The translations under genes and the position numbers were made by a program. Below are positions 1 to 12,837 of a stretch of 64,000 bases of DNA, in pieces (the first letter of the stretch is position 1; every line of letters begins with the position of its first letter). Under the pieces are notes generated by a model. That model had not been told where the DNA came from and searched no databases. It worked only from the letters and a program-made list of their open reading frames with translations. Source of the stretch: Atrichornis clamosus (Eukaryota; Chordata; Aves; Passeriformes; Menuridae); NCBI GenBank assembly GCA_013400975.1, contig WBMZ01003311.1:52948-116947 (forward strand), read 5' to 3'.

Positions 1-2410
1 ATATTTAATTATCAAACTTGTGAACACATGTATCAAGGAATTTGTCAGACTTTTTTCAATCAGTTCTTATATAATGCATATTTTATCTTGCCCTTGTTTC
101 CATAAGTTGTCAATGAGCTGCATTCTAAAATATGAGCAATTAGTCTTCTTTGGGATATGAATAAATTCACAGGAACATAAATGGCCATCAGCTTAATATT
201 GCAAGTGGTGATGGGGAGAGAAGTTGGTTTAGAATATTCTGAAATTTGTTCAAAATACATGTGTCTGTATGCTAAGAAAGGTTTGGAAAGAGCCAGTCTC
301 TAATGGATTGCTCAGTTCTCCACCCAAGGCATCTGTGGGCAAAATCTGATAAGTAGGTGCATCAAAACCTACATATGAAAATTGTTCATGTGGTGTATGT
401 GCCTTTTAAGTACTTACTCAATGAGTGCTCTCTCTGCTGGAATGCAAAACCAGTGGATATAAATGCTACCAGTAAGGAAGAAATATGCTGTCATCAGAGG
501 GAGAAATAGAGAAGATATGCTGGAAACATGAGACATGCAGAGTTTACTGGGAAAAAAAAAAGCATTTATCAGCAACTCACCCAGAGTTTTTAGTCTGGAA
601 AAAACAAATGTCTCTCTGTAAACCTGAGTGAAGCCCAAAGGAATGGTTGAGGAAAGATTAGCATATATTATCTTCTCACTGTTTTCCTTTGAACCACCTT
701 CTAGATAGTTACTCTTTTTAGCATCCTAATATCTGAATTTCCTTTCTGAGACACCCTAACTCTCATGTAAACGTAGGATAAGGAGACAGAGATCCCACAG
801 GTGGAAAATCAAGAGCCTCTCCTTTGAAGTTCTGGATTGCAAACAACTTTTTAGGTGCTGATTCTTCTCAGTGAAATCCAACATCCAAACCTATAGTAGA
901 GTTTGAACTTAGACCCAAGCAGATTCTGTGTCATGCTGATACCATTACAAAGGCTTTTCTTGCTGCATTTTTTTTCAGTGAGTGGGGAGGAGGAGAGAAA
1001 GGCAGGTGACAGGGAGGTAAAGTTGTGCAGTGGATGAGAGGAAAAGATAACTCTATTCTCAGATAATATTGGCATCAGTTGAACAATACTAAAAAAAATT
1101 ATTATCTAAGGTACTTTACAGTCTTGGACTCACTGTTTTTGTCTTTTTCTTGAACAAGTATGCTATGGAATGCAAGTCTTGCAAAAATGTTTAAATTTCG
1201 TCATGTAGAAACTTGTACTGAACTCCAAATTAGATCCTTGATTAGTTATCCAGCCTCTATCGCTGCACGTGCTGTGGTCTGGTTCTTCAATCATATGGGA
1301 AGAAGTGATCTGTGGTGGTGATAGGTTACAGGTGCTTAAAGAAAGAGTTGAGGGAATGAGTCTGAGCATTCTCTTGTGTCATGCAGCTTGATTTGTTGTT
1401 ACTTTATTCACATGAAAGTGAAATTCATTGAGTTCATTATATAGTGTGAGCATCTCTTACTTCTGTTATCATAGGAGCAGAGTGTGCTAAATGGAGTAAA
1501 TGAACCAAATCATTACTTAATCATGTGCTTAATTCATTGTCATGGATTTTTCCGCATGAGTGTTGGTTATGTCCCTGCAGATACATTGCTGTCGTATTTC
1601 CCTTTAACCGTTACTTAGTGGTTTTTTCACTATTTAGTTAATACATATTACATTAATGTCTTTACATTTAGATGATCTCACAAGTAGTTAATTCAGGTTA
1701 CAAACAGTTTTGTGTTGTGTTACTAAAATGTTTATTTAAAGAGTTTCCTAGGGAAACTTGTATAAAATAAAACATTTTACAAGAGTCATGAAGAGACTCA
1801 CAAGGGAAGTACAGAAGATATTTTCTACTGTGTTTGTGCTGAAACTATTGAAGAGTGAGGTACAGATTCCTACAATAGCCAAAGTATAGTGGCAGAAGGC
1901 CACCAGATTTAATCTCAAATGCTGTTTTTTTGGCCCTTTTGTTTCTTTGTTTTTGTTTTGGTTTGTTTTTCTTTAGGTTTTTTACCATATACTCTTTCTG
2001 TCCTTCTCAGCTATTCAGTTCCTGTTCTTCTTTGTCCAGTGTTCCAGCCCAATCTCACTTTGTAATTGATTCCCTAACTAACCTAATAATTGAATTCAGT
2101 GGAACTTGAGGACATGCTCAAGTGCTCTCCTGAAGAAGGATGCTCTAATTAATCAGACTGAAATTGTCTGTGAAGTAAATAACATTTATGAAGGTTTTTC
2201 TAAGTTATGAATAAATGTGAGGACAATTTATGTTAATTTTGTCGCAAAGAACTTTATTCATAAATTGTTCAGGTGACTAGGTAAACCTCTCAGATACCTG
2301 CTGTAGAATAGAAACAACCCTGCTTACATATTCATTTAGGAGCTTTTGCTGGCATCCCCCAGTGCAGTAGATATATTCTGCAGTCCAGTGCTTGGACTGT
2401 AAAACTCTTC
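1..2410. other. Unique AT-rich sequence, no gene seen
   Basis: No repeat family, RNA gene or convincing exon is visible here. Open frames are all under 75 codons on both strands and resemble no protein I know. A T- and G-rich stretch at about 1924-1982 is low complexity. The sequence reads as ordinary intergenic or intronic DNA. Confidence 0.6.
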
Positions 2411-3454
2411 ACTGTGTGAGAAACTGGCTGGATGGCTGGGCCCGGAGATGGTGGTGACTGGTGCTACATCCAGCTGGCAGCCAGTCACTAGCAGTGTTCC
2501 CCAGGGATCAGTGTTGGGACTGGTTCTGTTTAAAATCTTTAGTGATTATTTGGATGAGGGTATTGAGTGCATTCTCAGTAAGTTTACAGACTAAGTTGGG
2601 TGGAAGTGTTGATCTGTGGGAAGGTAAGAAGGCTCTGCAGAGGGATCTGGACAGGTTGGATTGATGGGCAGAGGCCAACAGTGTGAGGTTCAACAAGGCC
2701 AAGTGCCGGGTCCTGCGGTTGGGTCACAACAACCCCAGACAGCACCACAGGCTGGGGGCAGAGTGGGTGCAAAGCTGCCCAGTGGAAAAGGACCTGGGGT
2801 GCTGGTGACAGCAGCTGAACATGAGGCAGCTTGTGCCCAGGTGGCCAAGAAGGCCAAGGGCATCCTGGCCTGTATCAGAAATAGTGTGGCCACAGAAATG
2901 TTTATTCCCCTGTACTTGTCACTGGTGAGGCTACATCCTGAGTGCTGTGTTCAGTTCTGGGCCCTTCCCTTCTAAAAAGACATTGAGGTTCTGGAGTAAG
3001 TCTGTGAGTCCAGAAATGGGCAATGGAGCTGGTGAAGGCTCTGTAACATAAATCCTGTTAGGAGTGGCTGAGGGAGCTGGGAGTGATTAGCCTGGAGAAG
3101 AGTAGGCTCAGGAGGGACCTCCTTTCTTTCTCTCTGCAACTGCCTGACAGGAGGCTGTAGTGAAGTGGGGATTGGTCTTTTTTGCTATGTCTCAAATGAA
3201 AGAATGAGAGGAAATGACATTAAGTTGCTCTAGGGGAGTTTCAGATTAAAGATTAGAAAATTTTTCACTGAAAAGTAGTTGGACTTTGAAATAAGTTCCC
3301 CAGGGACGTGGTGAAGTCACCATCACTGTAAGAGTTCAAGAGGCATCTGGATGTGGCACTTGGATTATGGTTTAGTGGTGATTATAGTGGTGCTGGGTTG
3401 ATGGCTGGACTACATGATCTTGAAGGTCTCTTCCAACCTTGATGATTCTGTGAA
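2411..3454 (+). mobile_element. CR1 LINE fragment, 5'-truncated, with 3' end
   Basis: This is a copy of the chicken-repeat-1 (CR1) non-LTR retrotransposon, about 1 kb long. It starts inside the reverse-transcriptase (RT) part of ORF2 and runs to the 3' end. The 3' end carries the usual stretch (GGACT..GATCTTGAAGGTCTCTTCCAACCTTGATGATTCTGTG) at about 3408-3452. Conserved protein blocks can still be read in pieces: a [11 protein letters not shown] block ending near 2662, then GVLVTAAEH and [12 protein letters not shown] in another frame at about 2797-2870, then [11 protein letters not shown] near 2930-2965. The RT catalytic loop (normally F/Y-A-D-D) at about 2583-2600 is broken: a deletion of about five bases after the first Asp shifts the frame. 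The copy is therefore dead. Loss of the 5' part is normal for CR1, which is usually copied incompletely. Confidence 0.93.
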
Positions 3455-6400
3455 AGACATAGTTTTATTTAATTTTTGTTTTTGTTACTTCTTGACTACA
3501 TCCGTGCTAGAAGTTAAACACCTAAACTAGTCTTTGAGGTGGTTTTGGCTTGCACCACCTAGCCAAATGGTTTCTGGACACAATTTGGGAGTTCCTGATG
3601 GGAGTTTTCTCAATCCATTGTTGCCCTCACTGGAGGCCAAGAGAAGTAAAAGGCATTACTCTGTTCAGTGCCAGCAGGACTAAGCGGCAGGCACAGGTCA
3701 TGGGCAGGTTTATCCTAGCAGCATAGGTGCACTTGACTGCAGCAGGGTGGAATAGAGTCCTCGTGTTCCTTAAAGGACTATGTAGGAATGCAGCAAACTG
3801 GTTTGTTGGAAGTAGAATTTTTAAAAGCAGTTGCAGAGGAATACCCCACAGGGTTATAATAGTCCTAGCTGGAGGTCAAATTTAACTACCATTATTGGCA
3901 TTGTATGACATTAATCCCTCATTTCAAAATGAAATTGCATGTATTGTTACAATTTGGTCCTTTACAAATGCTTTTCATTTTCTAGGAAATAAACTTAACA
4001 CATTCCCTCAGTTTGAGATAAAGCTATTTAATGTTTCAGAGATCACAAGTAGATGATCTTGCTGGTGCCATCACATGTGAACTTCACAGCCTGTGATCAC
4101 ATCCAAGCAGTGCTATACAGAGAATTCACCTGAGACATCCTCGTCTTATTCCAGCCAGACTAACATGTGGTGATAGATCCATGAATCATTAACCACATGG
4201 CTGATGTGCTGATGTTCTAGATGAACACTGCACTCTTTGTAGTCTTTCAGACCTGACAGTAAACAGTCCTTCTGACACTCGCATGCAGGTAGCTGATTCT
4301 GCTGCCTTCTTGCAGATTGTCTTGCAGATCTCTTGAGTCCATGTCATTGTCATTAAACATAAGGGAAACACTGGAGTCCTTTGGAGCTAAAATGTTTCAT
4401 AAAGCTTACTTTGACCAAGAAACAGATATATGTCATGAAAATGACATTTTCATAGATTACTGGGTTTTTTGGTGTTAAAATTAAGCTTGAAAAACAAGTG
4501 ATTGAAATAGAAATCTTTGAAACATCTAAGTTTACAAGGCAACAAAACAAGGATTTTCAAATTTTCAACGAAAAACTTGAAAATTTTGTCCAGTTCTGAT
4601 GGGAAAAGACAGATTAATATACCAGCCAAGTAGGGATGTGCATGCCCCATTTTAATGCACTTGATCTAATGAAAGGATTTCAAGTGAGGGGTTGCATCAG
4701 CTTTCAGACTTGCAAGTGATAGATAGAGAGAGAAACATAGTGTTCTAAATGTAAGAAAAGGAAGATGATCAAATCAAGGGCAAATCTAGTTCTACACTGC
4801 TGACCCTCTGCACAGGTCTGTGACCCTGTACTGCAGATACAATAAGGCTGTGTACTCTGCTTGCCTCGAAGTGCAAAGGGAGGCTGGAAGAGTTCATCTA
4901 AATAAGAATGATTCCTGACCCAGGTGAAGAGCTTGAAGGTGACTCAATGTTTTCTTTCTCTCTGGCAGGCAACTCTGGATCTGACCTGCAGTCTTAAGCA
5001 TTAGGACTGTTTAAGCCAGCATGATCTATATGTTCTTTATCACCTGTAATGGATGGATTTTTTCTTTAATTTAATTTTGTTTAAATAGTTGAATGTGTGT
5101 GCCAGGTATTGCCACACTGAACCAACGTTTAGCCATGTAAGTAGTGACTTTACAGAAGTATAAGGCTCATATGCTTGTCTGAGTCAAAAGCTCAGGTAAA
5201 TGTGGGACTAAACCTGTACAAACGATACATATTTATAGATCAATTGCCAGATTTTTGACCTGCACAGAACTATTGAATATAATGACACTGATATTTCCAG
5301 AAACTCTATATGTAAAGACCAATTCCAGAAAAGTATCAGGCATGAACCTTAGGAGAAGTCTCATGTTTTGAGGATTGCACCCTATGGATACATCTAAGGT
5401 GTAAAATACTGCGTGTGTCAATACCTACTATTAATAATAGAAGAGAATTGAAGTTAGGAGGAGGCAAGGACTCATAAACATAGAATGATATTTTGGCTAA
5501 ATTACAGCATTTTTAGATGAGACTGTAGAAGAGAATTAATCAGATTTAGTAGCAAAAAAAATAGCAATGGAGAAATAGAGTGCCTTGGTAAGTCAAATTT
5601 GTAGAGAATCTTTTATATACAAGAAAATATTTAGAGCTATGAAACCAATAAAATCATGAAATTATCAAGAAAAGTGGTACAATATGAAAAAGTGTGGCCC
5701 AAAAGGTTACCTCAGCAGGAGCAAATGTTTCCTAGCTTGAACTGAAGAGCAAGCATATCTACAACATACTATTGCAGCAGAGTGAAAAATATGTTAGATG
5801 CCATCTGGAAAGTTGCAGTGATTGCACTTTTTAAAAATTTCCTTCTAACAAGAAGCAATTTTGCAATCTCAGCTGTGGCAGAAATTATCAAGATGAAATG
5901 CTTCTTTACCTTTACTTAAATGATACATTATGCAAATTGAAAACAGCAATTTAAGGAAACAATTACATAAAGTGAAGAGCTTTTATGATCCTCAAACAGG
6001 AAATTGTAAGAGATAAAAATAGCAAACCCTAGATGCTCTTGACTTCAAGCTAGGGCAGGAAAAGAAGCTCTATACCTTCTTCGTTTCAGGAATTATGGCA
6101 GTATAGACAGTACTTGTACAGCATCCCTGTTGAAGGCCTTTAAAAAGCTAAGAACAAGTAAATGAAGTTGTACACCTGATGAAAACTTGAAATATGAAGG
6201 TAGTATCACTGGAGAGGTATAGGGGTAGTAAATAATATACTGGCAGGGCAGAACTGCAAGTAGATTTTTCCTCTGACCTAAATTCCTGCACCCCATCACA
6301 TTTATCAGCTTTTATGGGATTCATGGCTTTTTGCTGATGGTGTCAAACAGTCCACTGCTTGCTGACCCATGTTTGTCAGTGAGAGTGGTTTTCACTAAGA

Positions 6401-9400
6401 ATTTTTTTATGTCAGACTTTAAAACTAAAAAGATGGTCAGTGTTTCCATGGCTGGGGAAAAACAGAGACGTTCACGTGATGACAATACTGTGTCTCACTT
6501 CACTAATTCTTCCCCACTGTGTATTTCAGTGACTTTAATTATGTATTTACATCTTGTTGACTTCATGTGCTCTCTTGATTATCTGTATGTAGAAGATTAC
6601 CCTTTAGTCTTCTGCATTTTGTCTGGGAATTCATACTCATGGTTTGACACTCAAGCAGTGAGGGATACCTTTGACATGGGGAAAAATCTGCTGGCTGCTA
6701 TTGTATTAAAACACAGGGCTGTCTACCGACTTTTTTGAGTCTTCGTCTTTGCTTTCTTTTTGAAAAACCTGTATGTTTTAATACTGTTGGTCCTGCCTTG
6801 AATATGTGTCTGGATTAGCTGATCCTTTATGGTCCATACTTCAAGAAAAATAAGGTGTATTTCCTTTATTCAGGAAAATAATTGATCAAGTGTGGGTTTT
6901 AAAAATTATTATTTTGATTAATATTTTTGCGAATGTAACTCCTTGTGTTTCTTAAGAGTTTGCATCTTTATTATGAGGTCTCCTGCAGCTCTCTTTGTCA
7001 CATAGTGTAATTTGGTGACTGACAGTTTATCTGCCTAGCTTTTTTTCCAATCCCATTCAAACTTCTTGTCTATATATTCATTTTTCTTAGGTAAAAATAA
7101 AGAGTTTATATTTGTATGTAAACTGATCAAAATATTAATTAAAAAAAATAAAAATGTAGCTTTTGCAAAAGATTTTCTTAAACTATGATGTTCTCAACAC
7201 TGCTTTTAGTTTTTAACTGTGCTGCAGCTCTGCTTTACCTTGTTGAATTAGTATGTATAATGTAGGAGCAAGTCATGAGACCAAAGCTGTGTGTCACCCA
7301 GGCAATTCCAGTTATTTCCTATCTTCTTTTCTGATGGTGCAGCTAAAGGGTCCTGCTCTTCTCTTTTCTCCAGCCCTCCACCTGCACACCTTTCTGAAAA
7401 AATATTTCACCAGTACAGTGATGAAGTGGGCTGTGGTGCAAGGTAGATGTGATGTCAAAGAAGCAAAAGTTGCAGATGAATTAATTGAAGTCACATGTGA
7501 CAAGGTGGAATATCAATAATATGAATGCTTCAGAATAGGGAATAAATCTGTACCCTGTTAGCTTAAAAAAGGGCAGCTGTGATGTACTGGAGTCATGGCT
7601 GTTAATTACCTGCTGTCATCACTGCTGATATGCCTGTATATGGGAATATGGGACATGAAGATGTTGGGTGCATTGCGATCACATATTCCTGGAAATATAC
7701 TTAACTGCTGCACAAACGTTATATACTTTTAGTTAGGATGTGTCTGTTATTTTAGACTGTTGTTATTTAGGATTTTGTTTGTGTTTTCTTTATTTAGGGT
7801 TAGGTGTTAGATCTTAATTGCCAATGAAAGTAGAGTTTACTAGATAGATGGTTTTTTGCCTCTAGTCACATGTTCTTCTGATTTCCCTCTGTTTCCTAAT
7901 ATTATAATTCACTGTGTCTCTGGTTGAACATATAAACTTGGAGAGAGAGGCAGTATGGTAAGCACTGAAACTAGGAAAAAAGTTCTGGTAATACAAAACA
8001 TCCTTTGATTAAGCTGACATATGTCAGTTCTCTTTAAATTTTGTGAAAACAAAAGTAGGTCTATAATTAAGATGTTCAATTTGCAGACTAAACTATGAGA
8101 TACAATGAGTGAAGGAAACTGAGCTGAAGTAAAATGGAAATAAAAAGCTCACAAACTAATTTGAAGGTGATGCCTGGGATTTCCTTAAGGAAAGAAAGGA
8201 AAGATCAGGAAATTTGGGATTCAAATATTACCTAAAAAATCTCTGTATCTTTCTAAATTAATAAATGTCTCAGGATTTTAAGAAGTATTTAGAATGCCTT
8301 CAAGAAGGCGAAGAAAGGCTGAAGATTTCAGTTAAATGCCTTAGTGATCAGAAAATGAGTGGGTAAAGAAAATTACATTCAACCTCAGACACTAAAAGAG
8401 TTAAAACAAAGAAATGGCCCTTAGCTCAATAAATAAAGAGGATATAATTACACTTCTTGTATAAAAATAGTATTAAGATGGAGATATATTATACAGAAGG
8501 AGTTGTACTGAAGAGGGTTGTACTGAAATAATATACAAATGCATGAGTAAAGTCATGAGCATGAAGTATCTACCCATCAGCAGGGACTGAAATAACAGTC
8601 TGTTAAGTAGAAGAACTTTAATTTCTGAGTCAAAAGTTGTGGGTGATGATAATGGAGAAAGCATGATTAAGGATGCTGTGACATCCTTGTGAAAAAAGAA
8701 GCAAAGTAAGAGGCATTCAAAATTAGAGGCAGGTAAAATTAAAGGAGACATTTGCAAAAACGTTGAAAGCACTATTAAAATCAACATAGAAATGATAAGA
8801 GTAATAATGAGTTTGTTTGGCTGAAACTAATCAGGTGTTAAAAGGATTAACTAAGTGGACAAGAGTAAGAAGGAAATGAAATGGGAAAAGTAGGTCCATT
8901 AAGTTTTAAGAAGCTAATGGGTCAGAAAATAATAGCTGAGAATTCAGAATATCTTAAAAAGAAAATAAGGATATTTAACTCCAAAAAATCAGCTCTCAAT
9001 TAAAATCAGCTTTTCTCATTTCTGTCTATCCAAGAGAAAAATTACATAGGGTTCTTTAAAAAAATCAACAAATGAGAAGATGACATTTTTAACTTTTAAA
9101 TTAATTTAGAGGCTCTATTCAAAAAAATGTTAGAGACATACACACTTAGAATTGAATGTACAGGTATTTGTGCTGGTACATTCACCACTTCTGAGTGAGA
9201 AGCTGTGTAATTGCACTATGACCATGTTGTACCTGACCTAAAAGCTCTGCATGTTGTGAAGATGATCCATTGCTGGAAAGCTTCCCTCTGGCACACGTGT
9301 TTCAAAGAAAGTTGCATTCACAGAGTGTCTGGTCCTGAGAGAATGATGGACATTATGAAACCTGTTAAAACAGTCTCCATTCAAGACTTTGGTGGATGAA

Positions 9401-9774
9401 TGACTAATTTGGCATCCCCTTGACACTTGGATGGGAGCTAGATGCACAATTAGGCAGACTGAAGCAGACATGCAGAAGAGTAAAAGGCTGCCAGTGAGGA
9501 TTTTGGGTGTTGTCAAAGGGATTTGAGTACTTCCAGATTTTGAGGGTTGCTGAATGAAATTATATTGGGAACAATTGGTTGGATAAGTCCTGCTGTGGAG
9601 TCTGTCTATCTCTTCTTTAGTATATGTAGCCATTAGCTGAGATTGGTAATTTTCAATACATAAAGAGATGTTAACCTAAGCTTACAGCATTTACTTAAAA
9701 ACAAACAATGGAATTGATTCATTGCAAACTTGTTCAGCACACTTCATTTCATTAGTGAAGGAAATCTGGTGACA
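3455..9774. other. Unique sequence, no supported gene
   Basis: About 6.3 kb with no recognisable repeat. The longest open frame is 135 codons (6331-6738, +). Its translation resembles no family known to me and its length is unremarkable for AT-rich DNA. A pyrimidine-rich tract ending in CAG at 4966-4968 looks like a splice acceptor, but the following frame has a stop after eleven codons and no partner donor is evident. A-rich stretches occur around 7141-7155 and 8940-9075. Confidence 0.55.
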
Positions 9775-9870
9775 GATTTGATAGATCCTGGGGCCAGAAG
9801 GAACATAATTACCTTAACACCAATGTGTGCTATGTAGCTGTAACCCCAGGGACTCTCACTCGGTCGTGTT
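9775..9870 (-). mobile_element. Probable ancient CR1 3'-end remnant
   Basis: The stretch around 9778-9812 (TAGATCCTGGGGCCAGAAGG followed by AACATAATTACC) matches the pattern I know from the antisense 3' end of old, diverged CR1 elements shared by birds, turtles and crocodilians. In those, 'agattccaaggccagaaggg' is followed by a 'gatcatctagtctgacc'-type block. The similarity fades after about 90 bases. The assignment is from memory of the consensus, and no target duplication is visible. A chance match is possible. Confidence 0.45.
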
Positions 9871-11448
9871 TGGTAAGGTACACATGAAGAGATAAACTTT
9901 AGCTGAAAGATTTTACAAGCTTTTCACTGTTTATTTGTTTTTATGTTATTTAGTTTTTCTACATTCTTCTATAATCTGTTCCTCATCCTTAATTTTCAGT
10001 ACTGTGCAGCGATTTTCCTCTCTGCAGTGCCAATCCTTTCTGTTTCAGTGTGTCTCTCTGCTGCTCTCATCAGTCTGATCGCTCTCTCCTCCCTGTGCCA
10101 TGTCCCCCCTTTAGTCTAGTCTGACGTAGGCTGATCACAGAAATCTTTATGTTCCTTTGTTCGAAGCACCTCAGCACAGTTCTTCATTTCTTCTTTCTGC
10201 CTGACAATTGTGTTCATGGCTTTGTCATCCCCGTCAGTGGGAGTACAAGAACTAGCAACATCCTGGCATGCTTTTTGAGTGCACGCACTGGATAGTTTTG
10301 TTGAATGCTGTTCTGTCACGATGTTCAAAGCAAACATCTACTGCAATGCAGCTGTTTGAGCTGTGCCTGCACTTGGTACTATTTTTGTTTGCAGTTCAAC
10401 ACATTTTCTTAAACCTCTTTTAGTAGACTCAGATACATGCTGCAGGCTGATAGCTGTTCAGAGAAAAGCGTAATCCCTAGGAGCTGCCTGCCTTGGCAAA
10501 TGTGTACATGCTTTTCAGTGTGACAACAAGCAGTTATTCAAGCAGTGTTTATTCCCTCAGTTTGTTCCCTTGGTTCCCTCAGCCTGGGCCAACTCTTGAA
10601 TATTTTTTTCATTTGCCCTGACTTATGGAGACCAGATTAATGTCCAGAATTGTGAATTTGACAACTGTGGATACATGCAGTCCCAGCTCAGATGATTTAC
10701 TTATTCAACCTTTTACACTCTGTTAGAGCTAAATTAGAATACCAATATTTCAGGACCAGGATCATGCAATTGATATTACTCACATGAGCAGTCCCATATT
10801 CTCTAAAACCAGATATGGACATTCTGGACAGAGTCTTCATTAGCTCTTTTTTCCCTATTTCCCTGCCACAGTGCATTCTGCCTCAATAAAACAGTTTACT
10901 TCCACATCATCAGGAGAAAAGTTACTGCTCTGCTCTTTTTCCCAATCAAGATAATTTCAGATTAATGGATCTTACTCTGTGCATGCTCAGGGCCTCAGCT
11001 GTAATCATCCTTCAAATCTGCAGTTTATTCAATAATTAACTTGTTACTGTATGGCTCATGCAGTGTACAAGTAGTTCAGTTCTTTAAGTAAAATGATCTG
11101 CTGATTTGAGAATGATTTAAAATATATTTATTTGGGAATATTTTCTTTTTTGTTGAAATATGAAAGAAGTGGAAGCTGCTTTTCATATCTTAGCCAAGTT
11201 AGAAACATTGGAGATTAGAGTCCTCCACCCCTTTCATAGAGCAACACCTGCTACAATGGATTTTTTTCACAACAAGTCTGGATTTTTTTTTCTGAAGAAA
11301 AGTAACTGTTACAGTGCTTAAAATACTTTGATAGTGTGATCACAAATATATGCTGCTGTCTGTCATGGAATGATTGCATGTTTGAGATATGGATTTAGTC
11401 CTTTCAGATGTCTGACCTAGTGATGGGGTCTATCATTTGAATCTTTGA
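9871..11448. other. Unique sequence, no gene seen
   Basis: No repeat family or gene is recognised. The region is T-rich in places (9928-9965, 11266-11291). Open frames are 73 codons or shorter. Confidence 0.5.
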
Positions 11449-11540
11449 TAGCATCTATATTGCATATACACGTAACTAACTATAACATCTATATTGAAAT
11501 TTACATCTAACATCTATACTAGCATCTATATTGCAATTTA
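11449..11540. repeat. Degenerate CATCTATA tandem repeat
   Basis: The octamer CATCTATA occurs at 11452, 11486, 11511 and 11523, with a variant CATCTAAC at 11504. Several copies are followed by TTG and an A/T-rich spacer. Spacing is irregular (34, 18, 7 and 12 bases), so this is an eroded or locally rearranged minisatellite-like patch rather than a clean array. It is in the same AT-rich context as its neighbours. Confidence 0.6.
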
Positions 11541-12040
11541 ACCAAGTGTTGTAATACTAGCATAGCCTTCCTGACTTTTGGGGGCTTTAGGACACTGTGG
11601 GTTTCCCCTCCCTCCCTCCTTCCTATTATAGGAACAGCAGGTCTGCAACTGATGAGAAACTGTGGGAGCTAAGACTTCATCTCAAGATGCAGTGCCAAGG
11701 CCCTGACATGCTTCATACTTTTCCTCCACACTAAGTTATAATTTCTACTACTTATTACAGCTGTTTCCTCCACTCAGTCCTCTTTGGGTTCAGCCATGCA
11801 CAAGGTGCTTTGCTGTGTGTTTTGCTGGGGACTGGGTGAGCAGATGCAGATCATGAGAGGGAAAGATGTGAGTAACTCACAAAGTGCAGTGGTCCTTTGA
11901 TGTACAACACAGGCAGAACATCCTGCTGGCCAACATCAGGAAGCACAGGTGATGGGAAACAGCTCACAGGTTCAAAAGGTCCCTCTTCAAGGAGAGGAAA
12001 AGATTGGAGAAGAGAGATTTAGAGTTTTCATTTTATAAAG
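11541..12040. other. Short unique spacer before CR1
   Basis: No gene is visible. A C-rich patch lies at 11605-11622. The segment 11880-12030 contains phrases that faintly recall CR1, such as CATCAGGAAGCACAGG, but I could not assign it. Confidence 0.4.
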
Positions 12041-12837
12041 TCATAGAATCATAGAATATCCTGAGTTGGAACGGACTCACAAGGATCATTGAATCCAACT
12101 CCTAGCCCTGCACAGGACCTCCCAAGAGTCACGCCATGCACCTGAGAGCATTGTCCAAACACTTGAACTCTCTCAGGCTGGTGCTGTGACCACTTCCCTG
12201 CGGAGCCTGTTCCAGAGCCCAACCACCCTCTGGGTGAAGAACCTTCTTCTGATATTCAACCTAAACCTCCCCTGACACAACTTCAAGCCATTCCCTTGGG
12301 TCCTGTCACTGGTCATGACAGTGAAGAAGAGATCAGTGTCTGCCCCTCTGCTTCCTCTTGTGAGGATGTTGAAGACCACAGTGAGGTGTCCCCTCACTCT
12401 CCTCCAGGCTGAACAAGCCAAGTGACCTCAGCCACTCCTCATGCACCTTCCCATCCAGACCCTTCACCATCTGTTTTGTCCTCCTTTGGACACTCCTAAT
12501 AACTTTCTATCTTTCTTATTTTGTGGTGAGCAAAACTGCACACAATATTCAAGGTGAGGCCGCCCCAGTGCAGAGCAGAGTGGGACAATCCCCTCCCTTG
12601 CCCGGCTGGTGATGCTGTGCCTGATGCACCCCAGGACAGGGTTGGCCCTCCTGGCTGCCAGGGCACTGCTGACTCACGTTCAACCTGCCATTGACCAGGT
12701 CCCTTTACGTGGTGCTGCTCTCCAGGGACTTATTCTCCAGTCTGTCTGTACATCCAGGGTTGCCCCATCCCAGGTGCAGAATCTGATACTTGTCTTTGTT
12801 AAACTTCATATGGTTGGTGATTGCCCAGCCCTCTAAT
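12041..12837 (-). mobile_element. CR1 LINE fragment, 5'-truncated, antisense
   Basis: A well-preserved CR1 copy of about 800 bases lies in reverse orientation. Its 3' end is at the left edge, where TCATAGAATCATAGAATATC (12041-12060) shows the tandem ATAGAATC end typical of bird CR1. Reading the minus strand from right to left gives RT C-terminal blocks: [22 protein letters not shown] (about 12765-12840), then after broken stretches a 3' block at about 12190-12420 encoding SDRTQGNGLKL, GRFRLNIRRRFF and LWNRLRREVV. The copy ends abruptly at GCCCTCTAATTTT (12825-12837), where a longer element would continue, so it is 5'-truncated. Stops and frame changes make it non-functional. It is moderately less decayed than the old copies at 38.1 and 49.3 kb. 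Confidence 0.93.

Noticed and set aside
6331..6738. 135-codon open frame on the plus strand
   Set aside because: It has no recognisable domain, no splice or promoter context, and a length expected a few times by chance in 64 kb of AT-rich DNA.
9238..9633. 131-codon minus-strand frame
   Set aside because: There is no known domain, and its codon content is like the surrounding non-coding DNA.
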